A stretch of DNA of 64,000 nucleotides from QPIN01 sp965224575 (GCA_965224575.1 CBDCZQ010000006.1:2852001-2916000), one strand, 5' to 3'. Positions 8,200 to 17,277 are shown, counted from the first letter of the stretch. Translations and numbers: made by a program. Notes: generated by a model from the letters alone, not told the origin.

Positions 8200-9315
8200 A
8201 TGAAAAAATTATTAAATAGTGCTTTGCTTATAACATTGGTTCTTAGTTCAATAAGCATTCAAGTTGTTGCTAAACAGGGACAAGGCATGGGAAAGCCAGA
8301 GCAAGAGTCCTTTTGCGAATTAACCAGCGAACAAGTATTAATTCGCACCCTGTCTGAAAAGGAATCAGATACTTTAAACTTCATGCGCGAAGAAGAAAAA
8401 TTAGCCAGAGATGTTTATAGCGAACTTTATAAACAGTGGAATATCCAAATTTTTACTAATATTGCGGCTTCTGAACAAAAACACATGGAAAAAGTGAAGG
8501 TGTTTCTGGATGCCTATCAACTTCCTGACCCTGCTAGTAGTGAAGCAGGTCAATTTAACGACACCGTGTTACAAAATCTTTATGATGATTTACTGGCAAA
8601 GGGTAGTCAATCCAAACTCGAAGCCTTTAAAGTAGGGGCAATGGTTGAAGAGGTGGATATTTTTGATTTAGAAAATGCCATTGCAGAAACAGATAATGAT
8701 GAATTAAAAATCATGTATACCCAGTTAATGCTGGCCTCCCATAATCATTTACGTGCATTTTCACGCCAGATTATTAATATTGAAGGGGAATATGTCGCTC
8801 AGTATATGAGTAGCGAGGCCGTGTCTACCATTCTTGAACTGCCAAAACCTGACATGATTCACGGTAACACGATTCTTTTAAATACAGAGGGGAAAACCAG
8901 TGAAAATGATACTTGTTTTGTTGCATCAATAACTTCTGAGCAAGGTGTATTGCAAAATGGAAGTACGATAACAGGCCAAGATACCATGACAATAACCCAT
9001 CAAGTTACGGCTAATTCTAATGACTTGAATCAGATAGTTGATTGGATAATATTGGTTGCTTATCAGGCTCAAAACAGCCTTCAACCTCAGTTTTTTGTGC
9101 GAAATGCTAATAACTGGCAAATATGGGATGGACAGGGCAGTCACCTTCCTGCAACCGAGAGTGCACAACAATTGCTTGACGGATATACGATAAATATTTT
9201 CCGAGGCCAATTGCAAGGAATGCTTGGCATGTTTTCTGTTTATTCTGGCTATCGATTAGAAAATGGCAGTATTGTCTATAATCGTTTCCCTACTGTTTTT
9301 GAAGTAAGTAAATAA
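8200..9315 (+). CDS. Exported DUF2202 protein with extra C-terminal domain
   Basis: A 371-residue exported protein (signal peptide to about residue 24, VVAKQ). Residues about 55-195 are a second DUF2202 domain (MREEEKLARDVYSELYK, AASEQKHMEKVKVFLDAY, SHNHLRAFSRQ). From about 235 to the end is a separate, beta-rich looking domain (ITGQDTMTITHQV, QPQFFVRNANNWQIWDG) that I do not recognise; its glycine/aromatic pattern suggests an extracytoplasmic sensing or structural module. It follows the cytochrome gene after 19 bases. The pairing of two DUF2202 proteins of different size suggests a complex or division of labour, which is inference. Confidence 0.8.
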   Translation: MKKLLNSALLITLVLSSISIQVVAKQGQGMGKPEQESFCELTSEQVLIRTLSEKESDTLNFMREEEKLARDVYSELYKQWNIQIFTNIAASEQKHMEKVKVFLDAYQLPDPASSEAGQFNDTVLQNLYDDLLAKGSQSKLEAFKVGAMVEEVDIFDLENAIAETDNDELKIMYTQLMLASHNHLRAFSRQIINIEGEYVAQYMSSEAVSTILELPKPDMIHGNTILLNTEGKTSENDTCFVASITSEQGVLQNGSTITGQDTMTITHQVTANSNDLNQIVDWIILVAYQAQNSLQPQFFVRNANNWQIWDGQGSHLPATESAQQLLDGYTINIFRGQLQGMLGMFSVYSGYRLENGSIVYNRFPTVFEVSK

Positions 9316-9347
9316 GAGAGGAAAATTCACATTTTAGAGGATAGCAT

Positions 9348-9908
9348 ATGTTTAATCGACTTGTACTAATGAAGCTACACGTACTCATCGCTGTATTTAT
9401 ATTACCCGTTGCCATTCTGTTTTTTGCTACAGGTGCTTTTTATACATGGGGAATAAAAGGGGACTATGAAATATCGATTCAACCATTGCCGTTAAAAGAA
9501 CCACTTCAAAATGACTTAAAAACCCTTGTTAATGTAGTGAAAGATGAGTTAAAGAATCAAAATATTTCTCTGCCAACTGGAAAAGCCAAAATCAAAAAAA
9601 TAGGTCAATCATTTCAATTGGAGTGGACGGGTTCAGATAAAGATGTAGTTTTAGAGCCAACATTAAACCCTCTGATTGCCCAGTTAAAAATAAAGGAAAC
9701 CGGTTGGCATAGACATTTTGTTCAATTACATAAAGCTAAAGGAGGAGTCGCTTTTAAGGTCTATGCAACCATTTTAGCGATTGGCCTGCTTTTCTTACTG
9801 ATATCTGGATTTATTATGGCTTGGCAACTCCCTAAATTACGAAAAATAACATTAATTTCCACAATGTCAGGATTAGTTTTTTTCATATTAATGTTTAGTT
9901 TAAGTTAA
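9348..9908 (+). CDS. PepSY-associated TM protein
   Basis: A 186-residue inner-membrane protein. A TM helix at about 12-35 is followed by a periplasmic region of about 105 residues of PepSY type, WHRHFVQLHKAKGG, a second TM (about 138-158) and a third hydrophobic segment (about 165-184). Proteins of this shape occur near periplasmic redox and iron-reduction genes. The histidines beside the membrane (WHRHF, LHKAKGG) could ligate haem, but this is not proven. It is the last gene of the DUF2202 operon; 9909-10076 downstream holds no gene. Confidence 0.7.
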   Translation: MFNRLVLMKLHVLIAVFILPVAILFFATGAFYTWGIKGDYEISIQPLPLKEPLQNDLKTLVNVVKDELKNQNISLPTGKAKIKKIGQSFQLEWTGSDKDVVLEPTLNPLIAQLKIKETGWHRHFVQLHKAKGGVAFKVYATILAIGLLFLLISGFIMAWQLPKLRKITLISTMSGLVFFILMFSLS

Positions 9909-10076
9909 GGGATATCTTGTGGGAAAGCACTACCGACGCTCGCCGTGAATCACTCGCGGTAATGCGTAAAAAGGAGCATAGATATTGATATCGTTAATGT
10001 AGGGGGCGCCCAACTTAAAATAAGCCTTTTTTTGACGATATGAAAGTCATTTTCTAAATTAAATAATTATGATTTG

Positions 10077-10577
10077 TTACTTATTTTTATCATTAGCTGT
10101 TTTTATTGATAAATTAGACCAAGGCATTATTGGTACTACTGTGATGGAATTTTGAGGAGAGCCATCTATCAATTTGTCACTATAGACAAGATAAATTAAT
10201 GTATTTCTTTTTTTATCCCAAAATCTTACGACTTGTAGTTTTTTAAAACTAACAGAACGTCGTATTTTAAAGACGCTTTCCCCCTCTTTTAGTTTTTCTT
10301 TCCATGAGATAGGTCCTACTTGGGTGCAATCTATTGACGCGTCAGAAGTTTCTTCTGCGAGACCTAGTGTTCCTTTAATGCCGCCTTTGTTAGCTCTACT
10401 AAGATAACATGAGACACCATTAATTTTGGGGTCGTCAAATACTTCAATATTTATAGTATCATCAGGCGTTAGTAGATTGAATTTGGTATCTACGCTTCCA
10501 ATGGTTTCAGCTTTTAATGAAGTGATAGATAAGATAAGTGTTGTTAGAATTATTCGAAAACAATAATGTTTATACAT
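10077..10577 (-). CDS. creA: CreA family periplasmic protein
   Basis: A 166-residue secreted protein (signal peptide about 1-23, SLKAET). The body matches the CreA family: IGSVDTKFNLLTPDDTI, then IEVFDDPKINGVSCYLSRA, then GLAEETSDASIDCTQVGPI, and VRFWDKKRNTLIYLVYSDKL. CreA is widespread in proteobacteria but has no assigned biochemical role. Two conserved cysteines may form a disulfide. It is downstream of, and probably co-transcribed with, the pentapeptide-repeat gene (gap of 36 bases). Confidence 0.9.
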   Translation of the reverse strand: MYKHYCFRIILTTLILSITSLKAETIGSVDTKFNLLTPDDTINIEVFDDPKINGVSCYLSRANKGGIKGTLGLAEETSDASIDCTQVGPISWKEKLKEGESVFKIRRSVSFKKLQVVRFWDKKRNTLIYLVYSDKLIDGSPQNSITVVPIMPWSNLSIKTANDKNK

Positions 10578-10613
10578 GTTTTTATTTTAGTTAGAATTTA
10601 AATGTGTTGAATA

Positions 10614-11402
10614 TTATTCAAAAATTGCACTATTAACATTTTTGGCTTGACTAAGCCCTCTTAAAGTTTCTTTTCCTTTGATTCTTTTAAAAACTGTTTT
10701 TTCAAGATTAGCTTTATTAAGGATAGTGTCATTCATTTTACTATCTGAAAGATCAGCATTGCTTAAATTAGCATTCGTTAAATTAGCTGATCGTAAGTCA
10801 GTTGAAATTAAGATGGCATTTTTTAAATTAGCGTCTGTTAAGTCTGCAAACATAAGCATAGCTCTACCTAAATCGGCACCTGATAAATTTGCACCAATTA
10901 ATTTTACTTTTTTTAGCTCCGTATTCATCAAACCCATGGGCTGATTTTTCATATCTGCTCCCCATTTTACATTACTGAGGTTGGCGTGGCTTAGATCGGA
11001 ATTATTTAGATTGGCAATCACTCGGCTATTAGAAAAATTAACATTTTTTAAATTAGAGCGCATCATGCTTACTGCAAAAATGCTGACTTTAGAAAGGTTG
11101 GCGCCTTCTAAATTAACGCCTGTCATTACTGTTAAATCAAGATTTAATCCACTTAAGTTGCTACCACTCAAGTTAGCACCTCTAAAATCAGTTCCCCAGA
11201 GGTCTGCATTTCGGAAATCTAGTCCAGATAAGTCAACACCGGAGAGATCCTTTCTGCGTAGATTGATCTTTTTTTCTGTTGATGCACTATCTAACATTTG
11301 GACGACTTGTTCTCGCGTTAAATCGGCTGAAAAAACTTGGGCGGATAAGCTAATAAAAAAGCACAGGATAAAAAAAGCCGAGCTAAGTGGCGAAGTTTTC
11401 AT
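10614..11402 (-). CDS. Secreted pentapeptide-repeat protein
   Basis: A 262-residue protein with a signal peptide (about 1-25, AQVFSAD) followed by roughly 30 pentapeptide repeats of the A(D/N)LXX type (LSGVDLSGLDFRNADLWGTD, LSGADLGRAMLMFADLTDAN). These fold into a right-handed quadrilateral beta helix. Export to the periplasm or surface makes a DNA-mimic role unlikely. Function unknown. It is upstream of creA on the same strand. 11403-11553 before the next gene holds no recognised feature. Confidence 0.88.
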   Translation of the reverse strand: MKTSPLSSAFFILCFFISLSAQVFSADLTREQVVQMLDSASTEKKINLRRKDLSGVDLSGLDFRNADLWGTDFRGANLSGSNLSGLNLDLTVMTGVNLEGANLSKVSIFAVSMMRSNLKNVNFSNSRVIANLNNSDLSHANLSNVKWGADMKNQPMGLMNTELKKVKLIGANLSGADLGRAMLMFADLTDANLKNAILISTDLRSANLTNANLSNADLSDSKMNDTILNKANLEKTVFKRIKGKETLRGLSQAKNVNSAIFE

Positions 11403-11553
11403 AAGTTTTTTCTCACAATTGATTTCTTGTCTGATATTTTATATCTCGAACGCTGATAGATAGCAAGCCATGTTTTTAGTTGAGGGTTATTTTGAGCCAT
11501 ACAACTAAATAAAATTAAGGTTAATATGGAGCTTTAGTTGTTTGCAAAATTCT

Positions 11554-11874
11554 ATGTATAAATTAAATTTTTATGTTCCTGAGACACATATTGACTCAGT
11601 TAAAGAAGCCTTGTTTAATAAAGGGGCTGGACGAATAGGTCAATATGATTGTTGCTCTTGGCAAGTATTAGGCGAAGGACAATTTAGGCCTTTAAAAGGA
11701 AGTAAACCTTTTTTAGGAAAGCAAAATAAAATTGAAACTGTCACTGAATATAAGGTGGAAATGGTTTGTGAGAATGAAAGAATTACTGATATTGTTAAGG
11801 AATTGATTAAAACTCATCCTTATGAAGAGCCTGCATATGAGGTCTATCTGTTAAGTGAAATTAAAATTGAATAG
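11554..11874 (+). CDS. NIF3-like (YqfO C-terminal type) protein
   Basis: A 106-residue protein resembling the small PII-like domain found inside some NIF3/YqfO proteins: YKLNFYVPETHIDSVKEALF, GAGRIGQYDCCSW, GQFRPLKGSKPFLG, and HPYEEPAYEVY. Function is not established. ATG 11554 begins the conserved region. A TTG at 11542 has a better-spaced GGAG (11528-11531) and would add four residues, so the exact start is uncertain. Confidence 0.85.
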   Translation: MYKLNFYVPETHIDSVKEALFNKGAGRIGQYDCCSWQVLGEGQFRPLKGSKPFLGKQNKIETVTEYKVEMVCENERITDIVKELIKTHPYEEPAYEVYLLSEIKIE

Positions 11875-11953
11875 AGACGTTATTATTTTTAAGGTAGATA
11901 TATATAATTATTTATTAGGATAATACTGATTAAATAAATATTAATGATTTCTG

Positions 11954-13579
11954 ATGGATATGCATACAAAAACTATTTCTGGACTAGATAAACTGATCTT
12001 TGATAATAAATTCGTTAAAGAATTACCGGCAGATTTGGAAACTAAAAATTACCGTAGACAAGTGATGAAATCTTGCTATTCATATGTCTTGCCTGCTCAA
12101 GTTCAAGAGCCTACTTTAATTGCTTATTCGAAAGAAATGTCTAAAGAGCTAGATCTTTCAGAGGATGACTGTAACTCTGAACAATTTGCTAAAGTGTTTG
12201 TTGGTAATGAATTATTATCGGGTATGAAGCCTTATGCGATGTGTTACGGGGGGCATCAATTTGGTAATTGGGCTGGTCAACTGGGTGATGGGCGAGCAAT
12301 TAATTTAGGTGAAATAGTTAATCGGAAAAAACAGCGATGGGCGTTACAACTTAAAGGTGCTGGTGCAACCCCATATTCTCGTAATGCAGATGGCTTGGCG
12401 GTTTTACGCTCGTCAGTTCGTGAGTTTTTGTGTAGCGAAGCGATGTATCATCTTGGTGTTCCTACAACGCGAGCGTTGAGCTTGGTTTTGACCGGAGAAG
12501 AGGTGGTGCGTGACATGTTTTATAACGGTAATCCACAGGCAGAGCGTGGTGCTGTGGTCTGCCGAGTTGCCCCTTCTTTTATCCGCTTTGGTAGTTTTCA
12601 GATTTTTACTTCTAGGGGTGAGGTTGATGTTTTGCGCCAGTTTGTTGACTTTACTATTCGTACCGATTTCCCCCATCTTGTAAAAAATGATTTAAAGTTA
12701 GATAAACAAATTTATATCGAATGGTTTACAGAAATTTGTAAAACAACCGCGGAGATGGTTGTCCATTGGCAACGTGTAGGCTTTGTTCATGGGGTGATGA
12801 ATACTGATAATATGTCTATCATGGGATTAACCATTGATTATGGGCCTTATGGCTGGCTGGATGATTATGATCCTGACTGGACGCCTAATACCACGGATGC
12901 AGCCGAGCGTCGTTATAGATATAGTCAACAGCCTGAAATTGCACTTTGGAATCTACTGCAATTGGCCAATGCTATTTATCCTTTAGTTGAAGAGGAAGAG
13001 CCTTTTCAACAAGCATTGACTACATATAATCAGCACTTTAATCAAAAGTGGGAATCGATGATGGCTCAAAAATTGGGTTTAAAACAATTTAATGTTGAAT
13101 CTGATGAAGATTTGTTTAAAGAATTGTTGGTCTTATTGCCAGAAGTGGAAATTGATATGACTCTTTTTTATCGAAAACTTGCCAATATTAATATCCATAA
13201 TGAAGAGCTAACAGATGAACAATTGATTGAGCCTTTATTAGCTACTTGGTATAGATTTGAGGCGGTGAGTGATGATTATCAATCACGTTTTGTAAACTGG
13301 TTACGAAAATATACTGAACGTTTACGAAATGAAGGCGCAGACCAGGAAGAGAAAAAACAAAGAATGAATGCGGTTAATCCTAAGTATGTTTTAAGAAACT
13401 ATTTATCTCAGCTTGCCATTGATAAAGCTGACAACGGTGATTTTTCTATGGTGAATGAATTATTAGAGGTGATGCGTTGTCCTTACGATGAGCAGCCAGA
13501 AAAAGAAGAGTACGCAAAGAAGAGGCCGGATTGGGCGAGAAATAAACCTGGATGTTCGCAATTATCGTGTAGTTCATAA
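11954..13579 (+). CDS. selO: SelO family protein adenylyltransferase
   Basis: A 541-residue pseudokinase-fold enzyme (YdiU/SelO). SelO transfers AMP from ATP to Ser/Thr/Tyr of target proteins and is linked to redox stress. Visible hallmarks are CYGGHQFGNWAGQLGDGRAI, LQLKGAGATPYSRNADGLAVLRS, EALF-equivalent helix YHLGVPTTRAL, and HGVMNTDNMSIMGLTIDYGP. The C-terminus reads SQLSCSS, with cysteine at the position where animal SelO has selenocysteine. It is somewhat longer than the E. coli protein (478 residues). It probably stands alone. Confidence 0.96.
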   Translation: MDMHTKTISGLDKLIFDNKFVKELPADLETKNYRRQVMKSCYSYVLPAQVQEPTLIAYSKEMSKELDLSEDDCNSEQFAKVFVGNELLSGMKPYAMCYGGHQFGNWAGQLGDGRAINLGEIVNRKKQRWALQLKGAGATPYSRNADGLAVLRSSVREFLCSEAMYHLGVPTTRALSLVLTGEEVVRDMFYNGNPQAERGAVVCRVAPSFIRFGSFQIFTSRGEVDVLRQFVDFTIRTDFPHLVKNDLKLDKQIYIEWFTEICKTTAEMVVHWQRVGFVHGVMNTDNMSIMGLTIDYGPYGWLDDYDPDWTPNTTDAAERRYRYSQQPEIALWNLLQLANAIYPLVEEEEPFQQALTTYNQHFNQKWESMMAQKLGLKQFNVESDEDLFKELLVLLPEVEIDMTLFYRKLANINIHNEELTDEQLIEPLLATWYRFEAVSDDYQSRFVNWLRKYTERLRNEGADQEEKKQRMNAVNPKYVLRNYLSQLAIDKADNGDFSMVNELLEVMRCPYDEQPEKEEYAKKRPDWARNKPGCSQLSCSS

Positions 13580-13667
13580 TGTTAATCTTAGAATTTTTTT
13601 AAGGTTTTTATCATAAGAAAATTGAGTGATAATCAAATTGTCGTAATTAGAAACAAAGGAGTTTTCC

Positions 13668-14132
13668 ATGTTAGAAAAAAACCAAATAGCACCAGCATTT
13701 AGCTCTAAAAATCAGAATGGTGAAGTCGTTGAGTTATCTTCCTTTAAAGGGAAGAATCATGTTGTTTTATATTTTTATCCCAAAGATGACACGCCAGGTT
13801 GTACTATTGAGGCAAATGATTTTACTTCATTAGCAAGTGAATTTGCAGCGCTTGATGCTGTGGTGATAGGTGTGAGTAAAGATTCTTGTTCTAGTCATAC
13901 GGCTTTTATAGATAAATATGGATTGAAGCTAGATTTATTGGCAGATGAAAGCGGTGAATTATGTGAAAACTATGGCGTCTGGCAAGAGAAAGAAAAGAAT
14001 GGCGTGAAAAAAATGGCGATTATTCGGTCTACCTTTATTATCAATAAAGAAGGTGTCTTAACTGAAGCGTTATACGGTGTTTCGCATGAAAGTCATGCTC
14101 AAGCTATGTTAGATAGTGTGAAAACCTTATAA
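13668..14132 (+). CDS. bcp: Thioredoxin-dependent peroxiredoxin (Bcp/PrxQ)
   Basis: A 154-residue atypical peroxiredoxin that reduces hydroperoxides. The active-site motif FYPKDDTPGCT places the peroxidatic Cys at residue 45. The resolving Cys found five residues later in E. coli Bcp is replaced by Asn (CTIEAN), so the enzyme may act as a 1-Cys type or use another cysteine (for example in SKDSC). The RBS AAGGAG is well placed. It lies between selO and rpiA on the same strand. Confidence 0.94.
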   Translation: MLEKNQIAPAFSSKNQNGEVVELSSFKGKNHVVLYFYPKDDTPGCTIEANDFTSLASEFAALDAVVIGVSKDSCSSHTAFIDKYGLKLDLLADESGELCENYGVWQEKEKNGVKKMAIIRSTFIINKEGVLTEALYGVSHESHAQAMLDSVKTL

Positions 14133-14235
14133 CAACGATCTTTTACGTTTTTTGTGGAATGTTTTGTGGTTGATATGGCAGATTTATACAACCAGACATT
14201 CCATAAAGTCTGTTGATTGAAATTGTGGAGTCAAT

Positions 14236-14931
14236 ATGAATGATAAAGAACGAGTTGCAAAACATGCTGCCAGTTTGGTTAAAGATGGTATGGTCGTTGG
14301 TTTAGGGACTGGGTCAACAGCAGATTGTTTTATTACTGAACTCGCTCGTAGAAAAACTGAAGAAGGATTGCAGGTTACGACTGTTTCTAGTTCAATTGTC
14401 AGTATGCTAAAAGCACAAGAGTCAGGTTTGCCAATGATGGCTATTGAAAATCTGAGGAGACTGGATTTATATGTTGATGGCGCTGATGAAGTCACGCCTA
14501 ATAATACTTTGATGAAAGGGCAGGGGGCTGATTTAGTAAGAGAAAAAATATTAGCCAGAGCTAGCAAACAGTTTATTGTTTTAGTTGATCAAAGTAAAAT
14601 GGTCAATCGTATTGGTGATAAGTTTCCTGTTCCAATAGAAGTGATGCCTTTTGCCTGGCAATTAGTTAAACAAAGTCTTGAGGCAATTGGAGGAAAGGGT
14701 GAGCTGCGTCCAAATAGTAATGGTAACGGTTTTATAGTTACTTCACATGGTAGTTTGGTGTTAGATATGCGTTTTGATCAAAAGATGGATAGCTCTCAAC
14801 TAGATTCATTATTGAATGCGACACCAGGTGTTGTTGAACATGGTATCTTTTATCAGTTGGCAGATGTTGTTTTGCTTGCAGTTGACAATAAAGTAAAGGA
14901 ATTAACAAGTCAGGTAACGCGGAATAAATAA
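14236..14931 (+). CDS. rpiA: Ribose-5-phosphate isomerase A
   Basis: A 231-residue enzyme interconverting ribose-5-phosphate and ribulose-5-phosphate in the pentose phosphate (and ribulose monophosphate) routes. Conserved blocks are VVGLGTGSTADCFI, LDLYVDGADEV, KGQGADLVREKILA and DQSKMV. The length is normal. 14932-15095 downstream has no gene. Confidence 0.97.
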   Translation: MNDKERVAKHAASLVKDGMVVGLGTGSTADCFITELARRKTEEGLQVTTVSSSIVSMLKAQESGLPMMAIENLRRLDLYVDGADEVTPNNTLMKGQGADLVREKILARASKQFIVLVDQSKMVNRIGDKFPVPIEVMPFAWQLVKQSLEAIGGKGELRPNSNGNGFIVTSHGSLVLDMRFDQKMDSSQLDSLLNATPGVVEHGIFYQLADVVLLAVDNKVKELTSQVTRNK

Positions 14932-15095
14932 TTTATCAGTATTGTGTAGGGTTTTTGTCTGTTTTCAACTAACACATGAATGTGTGCAGGTAAGTCATGC
15001 ACTAGAGCAGGAATCCCATAGATAGAATAATGCAGGAACAATTACCGAGAAGACAGGTAATACTGATGAGTTATTTGTTGCGAGTTGCCTCACCA

Positions 15096-15719
15096 TTAAA
15101 TTTCGGTTTTAAAACAACAAGCACAGCCTTTTTTTGCCATACATTCAGTTTGTTCTATTGGATTATCTAATAGGGTGCCGATAAGTGCCCGATCAAATTC
15201 ACATAGTTCTAAATGTTCTTGAGCAAGGTCATGAAAAACACAGTTAATAGCACTAATTGTTGCGTTATTAGCTGTTTTTTCAATAGTCACTTGATAGCCT
15301 AAATTTTGCATAATGGTTGCTAATATTTCGGTTTTTTGTTCCGCGTTTTTATCCGTAAATTGGAATGCCAAAGAATGAGCAATTTTTCGGCCTAAGCGTT
15401 TCATAAAATCTGCAAATGCATCTGATCCCATCTCTTCTTTAAGCTCAGTTAATACTAGATTACAAAACCAGGAATACTGTTTACTAAAGTGATTAATGCC
15501 TTGCTCAGTTAAAACATAATTGCGTGCAGGCCTGCCTTTAGTGATTTTCAAGTGTGCTGTTTTAATTAACAGATTTTTCTCCAATGCTGTCATGTGTTGT
15601 TTAACTGCATTTCGTGAAATTTCTTGCTGCTCAGCAATTTCGTCAATACATAAGCCTGATTTCGTGGCAAGTAATAACGCCAGAATTTGTTCTTGACGCG
15701 AGGTTGATTGGTTTTGCAT
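15096..15719 (-). CDS. SufR-like Fe-S winged-helix regulator
   Basis: The N-terminal winged helix (EQILALLLATKSGLCIDEIAEQQEISRNAVKQHMTALE, KGRPARNYVLTEQG) is followed by a helical region and a C-terminal cysteine set (AINCVF, LELCEFD, QTECMAKKGCACC) like that of SufR and related [4Fe-4S] regulators. The start at ATG 15719 has a good AAGGA RBS; an upstream in-frame ATG at 15746 would add nine residues. Divergence from a truncated haemoglobin and a ferredoxin-type reductase suggests it senses NO, oxygen or Fe-S status and controls them. This role is inferred. Confidence 0.8.
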   Translation of the reverse strand: MQNQSTSRQEQILALLLATKSGLCIDEIAEQQEISRNAVKQHMTALEKNLLIKTAHLKITKGRPARNYVLTEQGINHFSKQYSWFCNLVLTELKEEMGSDAFADFMKRLGRKIAHSLAFQFTDKNAEQKTEILATIMQNLGYQVTIEKTANNATISAINCVFHDLAQEHLELCEFDRALIGTLLDNPIEQTECMAKKGCACCFKTEI

Positions 15720-15825
15720 GTTATTAAATCCTTGCTCCTGAACCATTAACAGCTGAAGTCAATAGGTACTATACATTGAATTAGGATCGAAGCTATATTC
15801 TTTAATATCTTTTATAATATATATG

Positions 15826-15854
15826 TTGCATAAGTTTTGTATCAATTTTATACT
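15826..15854 (+). promoter_or_regulatory. Promoter of truncated haemoglobin gene
   Basis: TTGCAT (15826-15831), 17 bases, then TATACT (15849-15854). Just downstream is a short AT-rich inverted repeat (GGCATTTTTGCAT, about 15860-15872) that could be an operator for the divergent regulator. The operator idea is weak. Confidence 0.45.
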
Positions 15855-15905
15855 TACTAGGCATTTTTGCATATATTTTTAATAAACATTTTATAGGTAA
15901 GGTTT

Positions 15906-16274
15906 ATGAGCGAATCATTATTTGATCAAATAGGTGGCGAAGCAGCAGTAGATGCGGCAGTTGATATTTTTTATCGTAAAGTCTTGGGTGATCATACAAT
16001 CAACCGTTTCTTTGAAAACACTAATATGGAAGAACAAGCAGGTAAACAAAAAGCTTTTTTAACTATGGCGTTTGGTGGGCCAAATAATTATACCGGTACT
16101 GATATGCGTCAAGCACATGCTAAATTCGTAAAAATGGGTTTGGATGATAGTCATTTTGACGCTGTAGCAGGTCATTTAATTGATACATTAAAAGAACTAG
16201 ATGTACCACAAGATTTGATTGAACAGGTTGGTGTAATTGCAGAAAGTACACGTAATGATGTGTTAGGTCGTTAA
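15906..16274 (+). CDS. Group 1 truncated haemoglobin
   Basis: A 122-residue 2-on-2 globin (SLFDQIGGEAAVDAAVDIFYRKVL). The proximal haem-ligand histidine is in the MRQAHAKFVKMGL segment, and the GGPNNYTG turn is typical of the group. Such globins bind O2 and NO and often catalyse NO dioxygenation. The next gene, 13 bases downstream, encodes a plausible reductase partner. RBS AGG lies 9 bases before the ATG. Confidence 0.95.
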   Translation: MSESLFDQIGGEAAVDAAVDIFYRKVLGDHTINRFFENTNMEEQAGKQKAFLTMAFGGPNNYTGTDMRQAHAKFVKMGLDDSHFDAVAGHLIDTLKELDVPQDLIEQVGVIAESTRNDVLGR

Positions 16275-16287
16275 CAAACAGGAAGGT

Positions 16288-17277
16288 ATGATGGCGGAGC
16301 ATATAATACAGCTGGATGAACAACAAGTTTCATGCAAAATGGATGAGACATTACTCAGTTCCTTATTACGTGAAAAAGTTGATATTAGCTATGGATGTCA
16401 GCAAGGAGTTTGTCAAAGTTGCATGATGCGAAGTTTAGATTCTCCCCCGCCAAGTGAATCGCAACATGGTTTAACAGACAAGTTAAAAGAACAAAATTAT
16501 TTTTTAGCTTGTCGATGTTACCCTCAGCAAGCAATGCGTATTGGCTACCGTGATCATACTGACTTTGTTACATCTGGAAAGGTGAGTATTAAGCAGAATC
16601 TTAATGCAGAAACAATATTATTAACACTGGATATAGATGACCCATTCGAATATTACGCTGGACAGTTTGTTAATTTACAACGTGAAGATGGTTTAGTTCG
16701 TAGCTATTCTATAGCTAATAACAGTATTAACAGGAAGCAGCTTAGTTTCCATATTCGTCGCTTAGCGGGAGGACGATTTACTGAATGGGCGCATGAAGAA
16801 TTAAAATTAGGTGATCGCCTGTCAGTATCTGAGCCACAAGGATTTTGTTATTACCAGTCAGGTAAACCAGAGCAACCTTTATTGTTGATTGGTACTGGGA
16901 GTGGCCTTGCTCCTTTGGCAGGTATTATTAGTGAAGCGTTACATCAAGGTCATCAAGGAGAGATATACCTTTATCATGGAAGTCGTGATATTAATGGTTT
17001 ATATTGGGTTGAAGAAATGCAGCAGTTAGCTGAAACTCATAAAAATTTTCATTATTTCCCCTGTATTTCTCAAGGTGAACCAGCTGGATCTATGCTGGCA
17101 GGCCGAGCCAATGATTTAGCCTTTAATACCTTGTCAGATCTTAAGGGCTGGCGAATATTTTTATGTGGACATCCAGATATGGTAAATGGAAGCAAGCGTC
17201 AAGCCTATTTGAATGGTGCTTCTTTAGCTGATATTTATGCGGATGCATTTCATGTTGCTTCAGGCTCATTAGATTGA
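16288..17277 (+). CDS. 2Fe-2S ferredoxin-NAD(P)H oxidoreductase
   Basis: A 329-residue flavo-iron-sulfur protein. An N-terminal plant-type ferredoxin domain (YGCQQGVCQSC, then a fourth Cys in YFLACRCYP) is fused to an FNR-like module: FAD site RSYSIAN, NAD(P)H site LIGTGSGLAPLAGI, and C-terminal FLCGHPDMVNGSK. This is the layout of oxygenase reductases and of haemoglobin reductases. With the truncated haemoglobin it probably forms a two-component NO or O2 handling system. The specific partner is inferred from adjacency. Confidence 0.9.
   Translation: MMAEHIIQLDEQQVSCKMDETLLSSLLREKVDISYGCQQGVCQSCMMRSLDSPPPSESQHGLTDKLKEQNYFLACRCYPQQAMRIGYRDHTDFVTSGKVSIKQNLNAETILLTLDIDDPFEYYAGQFVNLQREDGLVRSYSIANNSINRKQLSFHIRRLAGGRFTEWAHEELKLGDRLSVSEPQGFCYYQSGKPEQPLLLIGTGSGLAPLAGIISEALHQGHQGEIYLYHGSRDINGLYWVEEMQQLAETHKNFHYFPCISQGEPAGSMLAGRANDLAFNTLSDLKGWRIFLCGHPDMVNGSKRQAYLNGASLADIYADAFHVASGSLD

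Noticed and set aside
9909..10076. Possible small RNA or repeat after the PepSY gene
   Set aside because: Only a short GGGGGCGCCC dyad is present, without a supporting terminator or second copy.
10678..11463. Plus-strand ORFs opposite the pentapeptide-repeat gene
   Set aside because: Their repetitive Leu/Lys composition is the antisense reflection of the pentapeptide repeats.
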